Of a stretch of DNA of 64,000 nucleotides, positions 35,461 through 47,995 are shown one piece after another. This DNA comes from Perognathus longimembris pacificus (taxonomy: Eukaryota; Chordata; Mammalia; Rodentia; Heteromyidae), in contig NC_063174.1 in the NCBI RefSeq assembly GCF_023159225.1, positions 43,082,191 through 43,146,190 of the forward strand, in the 5' to 3' direction. The position numbers were made by a program, and so were the translations under genes. Each line of letters opens with the position of its first letter. Positions within the stretch are counted from its first letter, which is position 1. Under the pieces are notes generated by a model. It was given only the letters and a program-made list of their open reading frames with translations, was not told where the DNA came from and searched no databases.

Positions 35461-36580
35461 CTTTCAGTGGTGATTTTCTGTGCTCTGTCACTGTCACCAG
35501 TGGAGGCTTTGCTTCCAGGTAGACCTGCTGAGGGACACACCCACAAGGCCCGATCCACTCTGTCTGGCCCTTGCTGCTCTCCAAGGTCTAGACCTGCTAT
35601 TACTCTGGGAGGTGGCCTCCAGGGAGAAACGAGAGTGTGATTTCTCTGCTAGACTCCTTTAGAATGGACACAATGTCTTCCAGCCCTGGCAGACAACCCA
35701 GGCTGCCCAGGAAGTCTCAGGCAGAAGCTCAGATTGCACAGATACATGGTGACACAGACACTCTGCCAGCCCACAGGAATCTAGCCAAGGAGAGATAATG
35801 CAGACTCGAAGTGTGCGCCCTAATTGCTAAGTCAGAAAGCTAACTACTCCAGGTACAGCAGTGTTCCAAGCTGCTTCCTCCAAATGCCCCTTCCTTCCAG
35901 GCATCATGGATCATGTGGGATCCAAGGCATCTACTGACACACAAAGCAAAGACTGCAGCTCACTTGCATGGAACTTTGAGAATCCAGAGCAGAACAAGGG
36001 GTCTGCCAGCTGCCCGAGACACTTAGCTATGGCGTCGCCATGGGGTGGCTAGAATAAGAACTCAGGAGTTGGAATTCCAGCTGCGCAAACTCAGACAAGT
36101 TATGCTCTTTAACATACTGGCTCTGACTTGGCTGTAAGCTATTAGCTGGTGTCAGCAATACCAGCCTTGCAAGATTGCCTTGGGGATGACAGGAAACTAC
36201 CTGTGGAGCAACAACATTGTACCCGGTGTTCAGGAAAGGGCAGTTGTTTTTTAGGGACATCACTCACGTAGCTGAATAATGCACGAAACACAGGAACACC
36301 TTAAGAAAGAAGCAAGTGAAAGATGGACCTTAACCCAAAAATTCTTTGGGAATTACTTAAAGTGATTGGCTTCTGTTTGGATTAAGGAAGTAGACTTACT
36401 CTCCTCTGAGAATTTTCGATTCAACGCAGACAGGTGCCAACCCACTGAGAACTCTTCAGGTCTGTCTTAAGTACCGTGGAGAAGACTGCTTCAGCTTCGT
36501 AGGTTGTCACCAACTGAGCGGTCAGATCACACTTTCATGATGTCCAAGCCCAGCTGCCATTTGCATCCCCTGGGAATTTT
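35461..36580. other. Unique noncoding sequence
   Basis: A MIR-like patch lies at about 36050-36110; otherwise nothing was recognised. Confidence 0.45.
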
Positions 36581-36589
36581 CCTGAACTC

Positions 36590-36710
36590 TGGGTACCAAC
36601 CCCAGCCTCTAAGCAATTCCATCAGAACCTCTGCGGCTGTGGTCCAGGAAGCAGTAACTTTGAGAGTTTCCTGGGTGATTCTAACACAAGATCCATTTCA
36701 CTAAAACATG
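36590..36710. mobile_element. MER-type DNA transposon fragment, family uncertain
   Basis: The order ccaaccccagcctctaagca, gaacctctgcggctgtggtc, cctgggtgattctaacaca resembles a common non-autonomous hAT element. Confidence 0.4.
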
Positions 36711-36924
36711 TCTGGTTGTATCCCTGGAGCCCACAACTAAGGGTGATTAGAAGTAGACACTTCTATGCTTGGTGAATAAATGGGTGAAGATCATGACTCA
36801 CCCTCTTCTGCTGCTTCTGCATTCATAATTAATGAGGTCAAAGAAGAAAAGAAAAAGTTCAACTCCAAGTGAAAACTACAGAGTAGCACGCCCCAATAGA
36901 AATTCATGCAAGAAAGGAAAGGTT

Positions 36925-37085
36925 CTATCATCTGTGCTGTTCACTGCAGTAGCCACAAGCAAAATGTGGCTATTGCACACTTGAAATGGAGTGGGTATGA
37001 TTGAAGAGCTAGACTTTCCACTTTATTTAAGGGTAAATTTAAATATCCACATATGACTCATGGTTCCATATTGGACAGTAGACAT
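36925..37085. mobile_element. MER5A-like hAT-Charlie element
   Basis: cagtagccacaagcaaaatg, ggctattgcacacttgaaat, then aaatttaaatatccacatat and ccatattggacagtagac follow the MER5 order, with inverted-repeat-like ends. Confidence 0.75.
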
Positions 37086-37089
37086 ATGG

Positions 37090-38260
37090 GGTGTCTGCAT
37101 TTATAAGCTCTGCCTGGTACACTTTAATGCCCTTTTTCAGGGTACTAACAGCAACCACCATGGCCCCTGGCCCCCATTATCTACAGTTGTGGCCAGATGT
37201 CTAATTAAGTTGTCCCTCTTCCAGCCAGAATACAGACCCAGGACCCTAGCTAAGTCAACCAGATCCTCCTCTCTGGGAATTAGATTCCAGCTTCAGCATT
37301 TCAAGAACAGAAAATGAGTCAGAGCAGATTGATTGGATGGTTGACACCCTAAGACACTACGGATTCTTTTCTAGAACATTCCTAGTCCAGAGTGTGATCA
37401 GAACAGTAGTAATATATTTGATGTGGGAGCTAATAAACATCATTTTCATCATCAAAGTCACTGGTACCCAGCAGTTCTAATGTGCCAGTTCTTGTATGAG
37501 GGACACAGATGCCTAAGCTTCTCTTGAACATCATTGTTTCAGCTGTAAAATGGAAATCATGGAGATCCTTCTTCCAGAGTTTTTGTGAAGACTGCAAATT
37601 AAAAAAAAAAAAAAGGTAATAGCCATGATAGCTTTGAGCCAAATAAGGAGTTAACCATGTGTCTGTGATAGGTGCGGCTCTCCGGAATCACGGGAGGGGA
37701 ACAGAAGGGAGTCTGGGCCCTGTTCACAAGCTTGTAACCTCAGGTAAGGTACTTGTCCTCTCTAGGCCTTTGGCTGAGACTGAGTTCCGCACATCTCTTT
37801 CCAGTTGCACTATCTTCTGAGAAATTTGCATATTCTCTTGTCTGGTGCACATTCCTTCCCACTTCTATACATGTATCAGAAATGCTGTAGTCTAGATTAT
37901 GCTGGCCTGGTTTCAAATTTAGTTCTTCTTTCTCCTGCTCTCTGCATATTCCTTGATGTCTGAACTAACTCTCTGGTAGAAGATTTCATGGGAATCATGT
38001 CTAACCAACTCCTCTACTAGTTGACCCCAAGCACTAATAGAACAAAGACCCCATTCCTCTTGTGTACTTCTGTATCCTCAGTGTCTGGTCAGGAAGACAG
38101 ATGCCACTTTAAATACTTGTTTGTAAATGTTTGCCCAAATGCCTCATCTATTATCATTCATTATAAATGTTCCAAGTCTATTTCATTTGAAGAAATCTAC
38201 AACCCCTGCTATCTGATACTGCATCATAAATCACCTCCTAAAAATTACCATCTTTGAAAA
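37090..38260. other. Unique noncoding sequence
   Basis: No gene; a MIR-like patch lies near 37715-37800. Confidence 0.45.
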
Positions 38261-38271
38261 AGCAATGATCA

Positions 38272-38476
38272 GGACTGGGAATGTGGCTTAGTGGTAGAGT
38301 GCTTGCCTTGCATTCATGAAGCCCTGGGTTCAATTCCTCAGTACCACATAAACAGAAAAGCTGGAAGTGGCACTGTGTCTCAAGTGGTAGAGTGCTAGCC
38401 TTGAACAAAAGAAGCTTGGGGATAGTGCCCAGGCTATGAGTTTAAGGCCCAGGACAGGCAACAACAACAAAAACAA
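38272..38476 (+). repeat. IDL-Geo SINE (+) with 9-bp TSD
   Basis: It is full length, flanked by caatgatca at 38263-38271 and 38477-38485. Confidence 0.93.
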
Positions 38477-38485
38477 CAATGATCA

Positions 38486-39005
38486 CTTGTTATCCCAATT
38501 TCTGTAGGAGAGAAATTCAGACAGAGAACAGTCAAGTTGGCTTGTCTTCAGTCCATGTGGTAAGACCCAAAGGTTGGGAGCTGGACGCCTCTGAAATCAC
38601 AGTTTACTAAATGATGAGTGTTCTGGCTGCCAGCTGAGGGCCTCTTGGGAGATGCCAGGCTGAACAGCCTCATGTGGTTTCCCTGTGCAGCTTGGTCTTC
38701 TTACAACATGGTGGCTGGTCACTTCTGGAAGAGGGGATTGTCTCCTTTTGTAACCTAATCTTAAGGGTCACACACCATCACTTCTATCACAGTTTATTTA
38801 TTAGAAACAAGTCCCTAAGTTCAGCTCACACTCAAAGGCACAACATCAGAAACTCAGAATGTCAAGAAATATAGCAACTGTGAACCTAAGGAATACGACA
38901 GGAGGCACACACTGCTGGAGGCCTGTGAATGGGTTTGCTTTGAGTTGCTACCATGAAATATCTGCAGCAATTAATATAAAAGGAAAAGAATTGTATAGCT
39001 TTGGG
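38486..39005. other. Unique noncoding sequence
   Basis: No gene or clear repeat was recognised. Confidence 0.5.
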
Positions 39006-39029
39006 CTTTCGGATAGAGTATAACACCAG

Positions 39030-39236
39030 GTAGGAGGGAGGGAGGGAGAGGAGAGAAGGGAGGGAGGGAAGAGGAGGAGGAGGAGGAGGAGGAGGAGGAG
39101 GAGGGGGAGGAGGAGGGGGAGGAGGAGGGGGAGGAGGAGGAGGAGGAGGAGGAGGAGGAGGAGGAGGAGGAGGAGGAGGAGGAGGAGGAGATGAAGAAGA
39201 GAGGGAGGAAGGGAAAGAAAGAGACATAAGGAGGAG
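39030..39236 (+). repeat. Polypurine (GGA)n tract
   Basis: About 200 bases of almost pure purine with a long (GGA)n core at 39072-39190; a second copy of the type seen at 2840. It gives spurious poly-Pro and poly-Ser frames. Confidence 0.96.
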
Positions 39237-39273
39237 AGAGATATCCTGGTCCCAAAAATCCTCTAGGAGGACA

Positions 39274-39289
39274 CCCCCCCCCCCCCCCC
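39274..39289. repeat. C-run
   Basis: About 16 consecutive C. A G-run lies nearby at about 39619-39630. Confidence 0.9.
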
Positions 39290-39892
39290 AGTGAGCTAAG
39301 ATCCAGTAGCATCATCCTGGGGCCCAAAGCACTTTAATGCATGGGGCCTATGGGAGCCTGTCAACACAAACTCAGAACTCAAGAACTGGCATTTCCCACA
39401 GGATATGGTTACTAAAACTAATTACTGGTAGGGGGAAGGGAAGAGTCTTAAAGCACACACACAGCTGCAGACTTTTAGTAAAGTTCCTTTTGTGCGTACT
39501 GGTGTGTCGCTAGTGTTGCCATGTTCTGGGTGTTACATCCTGTAGGATGGGGGAAGCGGAGTCTCTGAAGTCCACAAACTGCACCCAAAAGTCAGCTGCA
39601 CTTTCATTCTTTTTTTTGGGGGGGGGGGGGCTAGAGGGGCTTCAATTCCTGCAACCCTCACCTGAGAAGCAGGAACCTGGGGTCCAGCCCAGCCCAGGGA
39701 GGTAGGCAGGGGCGGCTCCCGGGCGTCCCCTCCTAACGGTGCAGGAATCACGCGGGTAACCGAGTAAAGCCAAAGCCAGATGACTCTTTAACCCTTCTCC
39801 CATAGGCAGTCACCCCCCACCCCCAAACCCTAGATCTCCTCCTCTCTTAAGGATTCCGCACGCCAAAGCGGATTCTGATCACCTGGGCTGGA

Positions 39893-39945
39893 AAATGAGG
39901 AAACTGAGGCTTAGAGCGGGAAGCGATCTGTTAAGCTGTCCATAT
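39893..39945 (+). repeat. MIR fragment at the island edge
   Basis: aaaatgaggaaactgaggct then tagagcgggaagcgatctg matches the MIR core. Confidence 0.6.
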
Positions 39946-40235
39946 CCAAACAGGCACCGAACCGGTCTAGAACCGGGGTTTTCCAGACCTCGGCTCCCGC
40001 GTCTCCTCCGTGAAGGCCTCCTGCAAATGACCGCCCGTGGGAACTCCGGCCGCGCCGGGAATCTCCGGGGAGTGAACTTCCCCGGCGGCTGCGCAGCGCC
40101 CGGGCTGCACCCCGAGAGAGATGGGCGGAGGGAGGGGCAGCCCGCAGCATGCCCGCGCGAACCGGGGGCCGGGAGACGGCTGCGGGAGGCCGAGGACCCG
40201 GCGGGAACGCGCTGGCCCTTTAAGGGGGGGACGAG

Positions 40236-40245
40236 GCGCATGCGC
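40236..40245. promoter_or_regulatory. NRF1-type palindrome
   Basis: GCGCATGCGC is an exact consensus NRF1 site in the CpG island. Such sites usually lie within about 100 bases of transcription starts, so this marks a plausible initiation region. Confidence 0.6.
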
Positions 40246-41652
40246 GGCGCTGGCCCCAGCCGAGCCCGGTGGGCGGCGGGCGGACCGGGTACCAGCGGGC
40301 GGCCGCGGGGCCCTGGGGCGGAAGGGGCGGCTGCGGTGGCCCCCGCCTCCGAGAACCACGGGGCTGCGAGCGGCCGATTTGTCGCCGCGCCCCGCAGTCC
40401 GCCGGCTGCGCCTCCGGGACCCGCGCAAGCCCGCGCCCGCTCCGGCTCCGTCACTCTCCCGCAGCTCATCCTCCGGCCGTGGCTGCCCGAGCCACGCCCG
40501 GGGCCCCCGCCTGCGCCCCCTCCGCCGGGCCCCGGGAGCCCGCGCGGACCGCCACGGAGCATCCTCCGCCCGCCCGGGACGCGCCGCCGCCCATGCTGCA
40601 GCCGATCCGGGGCGGCGACCCTGCTGCGGCCGGAGCCCGCCGCTCGGTGACCTCAGCCTGGCCTCTGCGCGTCGCCCAGGCCGGTCCCGCTGAGCCCCGG
40701 ACCCCGGCGTCGACCCCGCGCCCCGCGATGGCGCCCCTGGTGCAGCCCCGCGCCAGGTGCCCGCCGTCCACCCGCTGAGGCGCGCGGGGCCGGGGACCCC
40801 CCAGCCGCCCTCCCCGCGCCGCGCGCCCTTTCCCCGCTGCGGGCTCCGCCGCTGCTCGTCGGGGGGCGAGAGGAACCGGGGGAGAGGTGGGGAGGGGGGG
40901 GACGCCAGACAAAGCCCACTTTGTGCGGGGAGCCCGCCGCGGGCGGGGGAATGTGCGAGCCCGCGCGCGCCCCCTCCCCGGGCCGCGCCAGCTGCACCCC
41001 GAGTCTCGGCATCTCGACGCGTCGCGTCCGGCTGCAGGAATCGCCCCCCTCCCCCGGGCGCCGTCCTCCCGCCGTGGGGGAGCCCGCTGCGCCCCGCCGT
41101 CCCCCGGCCCTCGGGTGAGCGCGCCGGGGCTTTGCGCCCCCCACCCCACCCCCGCCGTGGGACTCAGGACGCCCCGTCAGCGTGGACGCCGGTGCCTTGG
41201 CCCTCGGAGCCTGCCACGGTCGCGGGCCTGAGCTGTCTGGTCTCAGATTCCCCCCGACTTTTCTCCTGTCTGCCATCCTAGATTGCTGCCTGTCATTGTT
41301 CTCGCTGCCAAATGGGGGTGCTTTGTGAAGGCTGCCAAGTTGGGGCGTGCTCTCTTGCTCGCCGTTTCCCAACAAAACAAGGCCTCTCGGGCTGACCCCG
41401 GACCCCCCGGGCTCCCCCGGACCCCAGCTCTGACTTCAGGCCGACGCGCTGATTTTTTTTTTCTTTTTCTTTCTTTCTTACCTTGTAGTATTTTATTGTA
41501 CCAGGAGCCACGCCCTGGTTTCTTAAAGGCGCGGCGCACTGTTTGGCCACGTGTTTTCCCTGCAGCGGGTGTGTGGGAGGCCTCCCGTGAGCCACCTATC
41601 TTTCCCGCCCATTTTCCTGGCACATCCTCCCACCCCCAGCGAGGATTTAGGG

Positions 41653-41958
41653 ATGCCCGTGGGGAGGAAGGTGATCGGGACTGGCAGCAGTGCGGTCCCC
41701 ATTGCTGCCGCCGCCGCCGCCCACTCCGGGATCCGGCGTTTGGAGACCAGTGAAGGGGCCTCAGCCCAGAGAGACGATGATCCGGAGGAGGAAGGGGAAG
41801 AGGACCTGCGAGATGGTGGGGTCCCTTTCTTCATCAACAGAGGTGGTCTGCCGGTGGATGAGGCCACCTGGGAGAGGATGTGGAAGCACGTGGCCAAGAT
41901 CCACCCTGACGGGGAGAAGGTGGCGCAGAGGATCCGCGGAGCCACGGACCTGCCCAAG
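41653..41958 (+). CDS. VASH1: VASH1 coding exon 1 (residues 1-102)
   Basis: It starts at the ATG at 41653 (G at -3, C at +4, a moderate context) and ends in AAG before the donor gtgagg, phase 0. The start was chosen because the protein then begins MPVGRK, like other vasohibin-1 proteins; the frame stays open upstream but has no in-frame ATG close by. The exon encodes the flexible N-terminus with a pure GCC alanine run (residues 18-23), an Arg-Arg pair (28-29) at the position where human VASH1 is reported to be processed, an acidic stretch, and the start of the conserved core (GGVPFF, ATWERMW, IHPDGEK). Confidence 0.96.
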
Positions 41959-44900
41959 GTGAGGCGGGGTGGGCCAGGAAGGAGATGCGCCCAGGTGTTG
42001 GTGACCCCAGGGCTAAAAGGGCAAGCCACACACTTCCTCCCACGCATGGGGTCGGGAATTGCCAGCGCATTCCTATTCCAGAACTTACTGTCCACTGCTG
42101 CTGGGATCGTTTTATGAGGCCTCCAGGAGGTTCACCCCTTCTGGGGCCGGGTGATTTTTATGGGTAGGACCACAGGTGAAGTAGCAAGCAGATGTGGCTT
42201 GAACACCTGTTTGGTTGGTGACACTTGCTAAGACAGAGAACGGTGAGCAGACAGATCAGGAATGACTGTGGAGACAGGGGTGAAAAATTGTTCTCTTGCA
42301 TGACCTCTCTGAACTCTCCCGAGTCTTCTGAACAACATGGAGTTCGGGCCCCTGTTTTACCGATGCAGAAGCTCCGAGTAGGAAGTCAAGCAGCCACAGG
42401 TATAAGTGGTAGGGCTGGGGCTCCATGTTGGGCCTTTGGCCTTCAGGTTCCCAGCTCTGTTGGACACTAGGTTTGGGGGAATTAGGAGTCCTCTGGAGAA
42501 GCGTTGGAGGCTTTCCTGCCTTGGTTGGAGCCTTTCCCCAGTGGCACAGCAGCAATCCTCAGTTGTGCCCATGTCATCAAGGAAGACAGAGGCTGTGTCT
42601 CACTCATCTTTGTCTCTCCAAGGTCTCCTGGCACAAAAGGTGTATTGTGCATTGGAGGCTGTGTGGGCCATACACTGCCACATGGCAGAGGATGCTCTGA
42701 TGGGAAGTGAGGGGCAGGGACAATGGTGTTAGTGTAACACAGAGGGGGACAAATGGCCTCTTTGGTTTTCACCAGGTTATTGGTAAAGTCATCAGAAAAT
42801 GTCTCCGGGTGGGAGGACGGGAATTGGAGGTTAAAAGTTAAGCTGATTCCTAATGTTTCCACAGGGGGGGATGTAGGTTGATGTTAAATGACTGCAGATT
42901 ATTGTCCCCTAGATTCATAATTTATTTAGTTCGTATATGGCCGTACAGGTTATTCTTAAAATGATCATGGTACTGAATACTCTAAAGCATAAATTTGGCC
43001 ATCCAGCTCTGATTCTTTCCCCCCACATCCCCACTTGGGATAAACTGGAAGAGAAAGTATTGTCACAAAAGATATGTGCATTAGCTTAGCTCCCCTGCCT
43101 GTCTTTGTGGCCTTAGACAAGCTTATTTTAATCACAGTACTCTCATCTGTAAAATGGGGTTGGCTGTGAGGAAGATGGAATGAAAAATCATGTGTTAAGG
43201 TACTTGACAAACTTTACAGCCTCCCTTCCCCCCCCCCCCATACTGGTTATAAGCATTCGATTACCTTCTCTCCCTCCCTTCATAAGGAGAGGAGACTGGG
43301 TGGCACTCAAAATTTGTGCCAATGAAACGAAAGCCACACACACGTGTCCCATATGGGCAGGTTGGCTGAGCAGACAGCTCTCCAGCCATCTTGCTTATGT
43401 CTGGATGGCTTCCTAAAACTCATTGCTCCTGGGGACTGAAAAATCTGTGCTCACGAGGATGGGTCTCGCATATCACCTTCAGTCCTCAGTTTCCGTAAAG
43501 ACATGAAGGAAGGAGTGAAGCTACTGTGGGAGGGGGTGGAGAGCACTCTGCTCAGGTAGAGGGAAATTCATAAGAAGTTCGGGATATTTTGAAATAGCTC
43601 CTCTTCAAGTCTTTGGGAAGGAAAGCAGGTGCTTTCCTTCCATGGTGCAGAGCAGAAAGGAGTGGATCAAGTTCCAGTCTGAGAGGTGTGAGGAACCCTA
43701 GGAGGCTTTCAAGAAGGGCAGCTGTGGCTGGGTGTCGGTCCGCCAGCTGCAGAGACACTCCACCCTGAATGACCACGCAGGTGGGGCTGGCACAGAGGCA
43801 CCTGCAGTGGCTGTGCTCGGGTGAGCCCCCAAAGGGCTTTGTTGGGACTGCACAATGTCTTTAAAGACTGCATGAGCCAGAAGTTAAAATTGGAAGATTT
43901 CGCACATAAGGATTCAGGGTTCTGGCATCTTTACAGAAAATGAGATTGGAATGGAGAATCTGCCATCCTACATGGCTGCTGGCAGCTGGGGCTGGAGAGA
44001 GATTCTCTTTCCCCTATTTTGCCACAAGCCACCCCCACCTTCACTCCCCACCTTCCCAGCTTTCCTTCCTGGTTTGTGACCTGCCAGGTTTCTGCAGTCA
44101 GCTGAATCCTGAAGCTTCAGGGTTGTGTGGCTAAAGGAGAGCGCTCTAGAGTAAGAGCCACTGTGTTCAAATCTTTGCTCTTTCATAACTTCTGTGTGGA
44201 AGGTATGCAATCAATCTCCTTACCTCTTGCTCTCCCTAGCTAGCAATTGGGCACAATGGCAACGCCAGCTGCAGTGGAGGTTGACAGGAAGTGGTCATGT
44301 AAATATGTGATGTCTCATTAGGTGAGCATCTAATAGGTGCCTAGTAATGAAAAGGAGTGGGCATGCCGCAGTGGGCATAAATACTTGGGGAAAGAGCCTC
44401 TGTAAGGATGACAGTGATCTGGCAAATGACTCGTCACTAGAAGGACCTCAATGCCTGCAGCCCTTTATGCTCTCCTGGATACTAGTCTCTCTGTGTTGCA
44501 AGCCGCCATCACCTCTACACAGCCATTTATCCAAACTCAGTAGCTAAAGGTCTGACTGTGGGTCTGGTGACTGATACCTGCAGAATGGGAACTGGGATGT
44601 CTCTGAAAGGGTCACATTGTCTGGGTCCTCTCTTTGGTACACACCAGATGGTTGACAGAAATTGAGTATTCTGTGCCAGGCCCTGTTCTGGGAGTCTTCA
44701 CGCAGCATCTCAATGTCATTCTGCTACAGTGCCCATTTTAGAAAGTGGGCATCTCAGGCTTGGAGAAGTTCAGGAGTATCATGAAGTCAGAGCTGGGATT
44801 CCATAATGGCCAGTGCTTGAACCTGCCCATCTGGGCCCTCCTGCTTCCTGCCCACACATCCAGGTGCAGATGCTTTGCTTTCCCCAGGCCTCCTTATTGG

Positions 44901-47900
44901 GCTGGCAAGGGAAGCTCCTCCAAGCCAGAGGTTCTAGGCCTCACTGCTGTCGAATCCTGGAGCAAGGGACAAGAGACTCTTGCCCTTGGCAGTTGAAGTG
45001 GAACTGTCCCTGAGTACCCCTAAATGTACCCACTTAACTCCATCCCTCAAAGGCAAGGAAAGGTGAGGTGCTGGTGGCTCATGCCTGTAATCCTAGCTAT
45101 TCGGTAGGCTGAGATCTGAGGATCAGAGTGGGAAGCCAGCCTGGGCAGATAAATCTTGAGAGATTCTTATCTCCAATTTGCCAACAAAAAGCTGAAAGTA
45201 AAGGTGTGGCTCCAGTGGTAGAGTATGAGCCTTGCGCAGAACAAACAAAAGCAAGCGATGCTCAAGGCCAGGAGTTCAAGCCCCAGTACTTGGTCCCAAA
45301 AATAAAAGTCAAGGAAGTTTCCCCCTCATTTCAGTGGTAGGAATACAGGGCTTATGGGACAATCCTGACAACCAGGCACAAACTGGCTTGGTCATCTAGA
45401 CACACACTGCCAGTGAGCCAATCCATGGGTTTTGTTTTGTTTGCCAGTCCTGGGGCTTGAACTCAGGGCCTGGGCACTGTCCCTGAGCCTCTTTGGGCTC
45501 AAGGCTAGCACTCTACCACCTGAGCCACAGTGCCACTTCTGGCTTTTTCTGAGTGACTTATTGGAGATAAGAGTGTCACAGACTTTTCTGCTCGTGCTGG
45601 CTTCAAACTGTGATCCTCAGATCTCAACGTCCTGAGTAGCTAGGATTACAGGTGTGAGCCACCGGCACCCAGCTGCAAACCTATGTTTGCAGTGAACATT
45701 TGGGGGTAGGTGGAGTGTAGTTTGCAGGGGTGACATGACTCAAGGAGCTTGCTGGACAGCTCCTTCCAGCTTAGCATAGTCGGTGATGGTGGCCTTTGAG
45801 GTCTTCCTTGGGAATCCCAGCTGGATCTTGACTCACCTTCTCACAGAGCCACTGCTTCCTGGGCCCTTGCTCTGGATGGCATGTGCCCATTATACATCCA
45901 TGGCTCCTGTCTGGCCCTAGCCCAAGCCTGGCTCTCCCGAGTTTGGGTGAATGACTCTTGCACTCAGACTCCCTCCCCAATTTGGAACTTTCCATGGGAG
46001 GGTGCCTCGCATTCCTCCAGCTGGCTGGGGCCCCACCTAACAAGCAAGTGGAGATGGCCCTGCCGTGCAGAGAATGCCGCCTGCAGTCAGGTGGCCAGGT
46101 GCATGTGCCATGCTGTTGATAGGAAACAGCTTAGTGACGCCTGTAGTATCTTCCCCACCCGGCCGATCAAAAATCCTCCACACAGGGGAGGCCAGCCAGG
46201 CCTTTGAAGAGTTCTGGAGTCCAGTTAGCACAGGGTGGGTGGGAGGAAGAAGCCTATTTTCCTCAGGTGACTGTAATATCTGGCAGCAGTTGGAGGAGGG
46301 GAGCCATGTGAAAGGGGAAATAGCTTCCCCAGGCGGAGAGGTCGGCTGCGGGAGACAGTGCAAACAGGAAGGAGAGGACTGTCCAACGTGGCAGGAAAGC
46401 AAAGGGAGGGACATTTACATCCAGCTGTGACTCGAGCCAGGGCACTTCCCCTCTACATTTCCACCCAGCAAGAGTATCCGCTAGACACTGTTCCTGCGCC
46501 CGCCCCTACCCCCACCCCATCTGCAGCACCCCCGGCCTGAGTGTGTGCTGATGGCTCATCTGTCACTTCCCTTCCTGTCTGGGCCCTTGGCAGCCACCAT
46601 TTCTAAGGTTGTGCCCCGTAGGCTCGGCCTCTCCAGCACTGGCAAGGCAAAAGAGGGAAGGGGCGCATAGCCTCCCCCACACAACCCCACTCTGAGTCTG
46701 CACAGGGGCTTCTGATACCCCTTTAAGCTTTTCTTCTTCCTTCACCTGCAAATATAGGAGAACTGTGTGGCCTTGGCCAGCCGGGGGTGGCCTGTGAGGT
46801 CTGTCTTCCTTGTGAAGAGTCTGAGGCCAGCTCACAGCTGGCTATGCTGGAGACAGGAAGAGCCCAGAGGGATGAGCCTTGGCCCTGTGGGCCTTGTTCT
46901 GCTGTACAGGAAGTCAGTTCTGGAACCCCAGAGGCCCCTCACCGGCGCATCTACCTCTCAACTCCATGGGCCTCTCTTCTCTCCTGGACATTGCCTGATA
47001 TCTAGGGCACCACCGAGCATCTGCCTCTTCCCATCTGACTCCCAGCAGCCCATTGGCCACAGCCCCTACTGACTCATCCTCGGCCTTCCCTTTCTGGGCT
47101 TGGTGCTGGGAAGCCCCTTCCAGTGGGGAGGATGGCCTTGTTGCCCAGTTAGTTGTCTGTACTACTTGGGGTGTGGTGCTGGTGAGAAAAGGAGGTGTTG
47201 AAGAGGCCTGAGGCCTTTGTGCCTCGGTGAGACCTCCTGCAAAGTGACCTGGCCCATAGGCATATGGACACAAGCAAACAGACCAAGGTATGGTGTAGGA
47301 AGAAGCAGGGTTCCATGGTGTAGCCCATCTGAACAATTCACCCACAGTTTATCAAAATGGAATACTAGGAGGGAGCGAATGAACGAATGGAAGAGAGAGG
47401 AAGGTTGGGCTCATATGGTCATAATACTAAATGTGAAAATGGAACTAGGAAACTTAAAGGTGGAGGTGGGATAAACGGAAGGGGGCAATGATGGAAATGG
47501 GGGACACTGACCAAGATTGTACTTATAAATGGACAGGTTGACTTAAAAATCCCTTTGTACAGGTATTTAAAGGTAATTTTTAAAGAAAAACAAAAAAGAA
47601 AAGAAAGATATGCCCCACATCCTGTGACTAGAGGTCTTTCTTTGTCCCCAGATTCCCATACCGAGTGTGCCTACTTTCCAGCCAACGACGCCTGTCCCTG
47701 AGCGCCTGGAAGCCGTGCAGCGCTACATCAGGGAGCTGCAGTATCCTCTGGTCCACAGCTGTGGCCACCATTGGCTGGAAGGCCCCAAAGCCTAAGGGGG
47801 GGCTCGTTTCAGACAAGGCTGGAAAGAGCTCAGCAGAGCCACCTCCCTCCCCAACTCCTGAGACTCCATTACCAGCTATCTCTGTGGCTCTGTGTTTCCT

Positions 47901-47946
47901 GAAGCTGAGAGGAATTGTTTATGTCTGATGAATGCTGGACCTTCTT

Positions 47947-47995
<49 letters not shown>

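Larger units (their letters stand above)
39890..41652 (+). promoter_or_regulatory. VASH1: CpG-island promoter and 5' UTR of VASH1
   Basis: This strongly GC-rich, CpG-dense stretch runs up to about 200 bases before the VASH1 ATG and is unlike the AT-leaning flanks. It contains a perfect NRF1 palindrome GCGCATGCGC (40236-40245) and many GC boxes; a CACGTG E-box lies at 41548-41553. There is no convincing TATA box. The exact start site cannot be read from sequence. The long open frames on both strands here are products of high GC content. Human has a divergent antisense lncRNA at this promoter; nothing here proves or excludes one. Confidence 0.85.

Noticed and set aside
39879..41375. Several 190-250 residue open frames on both strands of the CpG island
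   Set aside because: Overlapping frames rich in Arg, Pro, Ala and Gly on both strands are what high GC content gives; none shows a domain or an intron-exon pattern.
41551..41652. N-terminal extension of VASH1 upstream of the chosen ATG
   Set aside because: The upstream frame is open but has no in-frame ATG close by, and the protein family starts at the MP... methionine.
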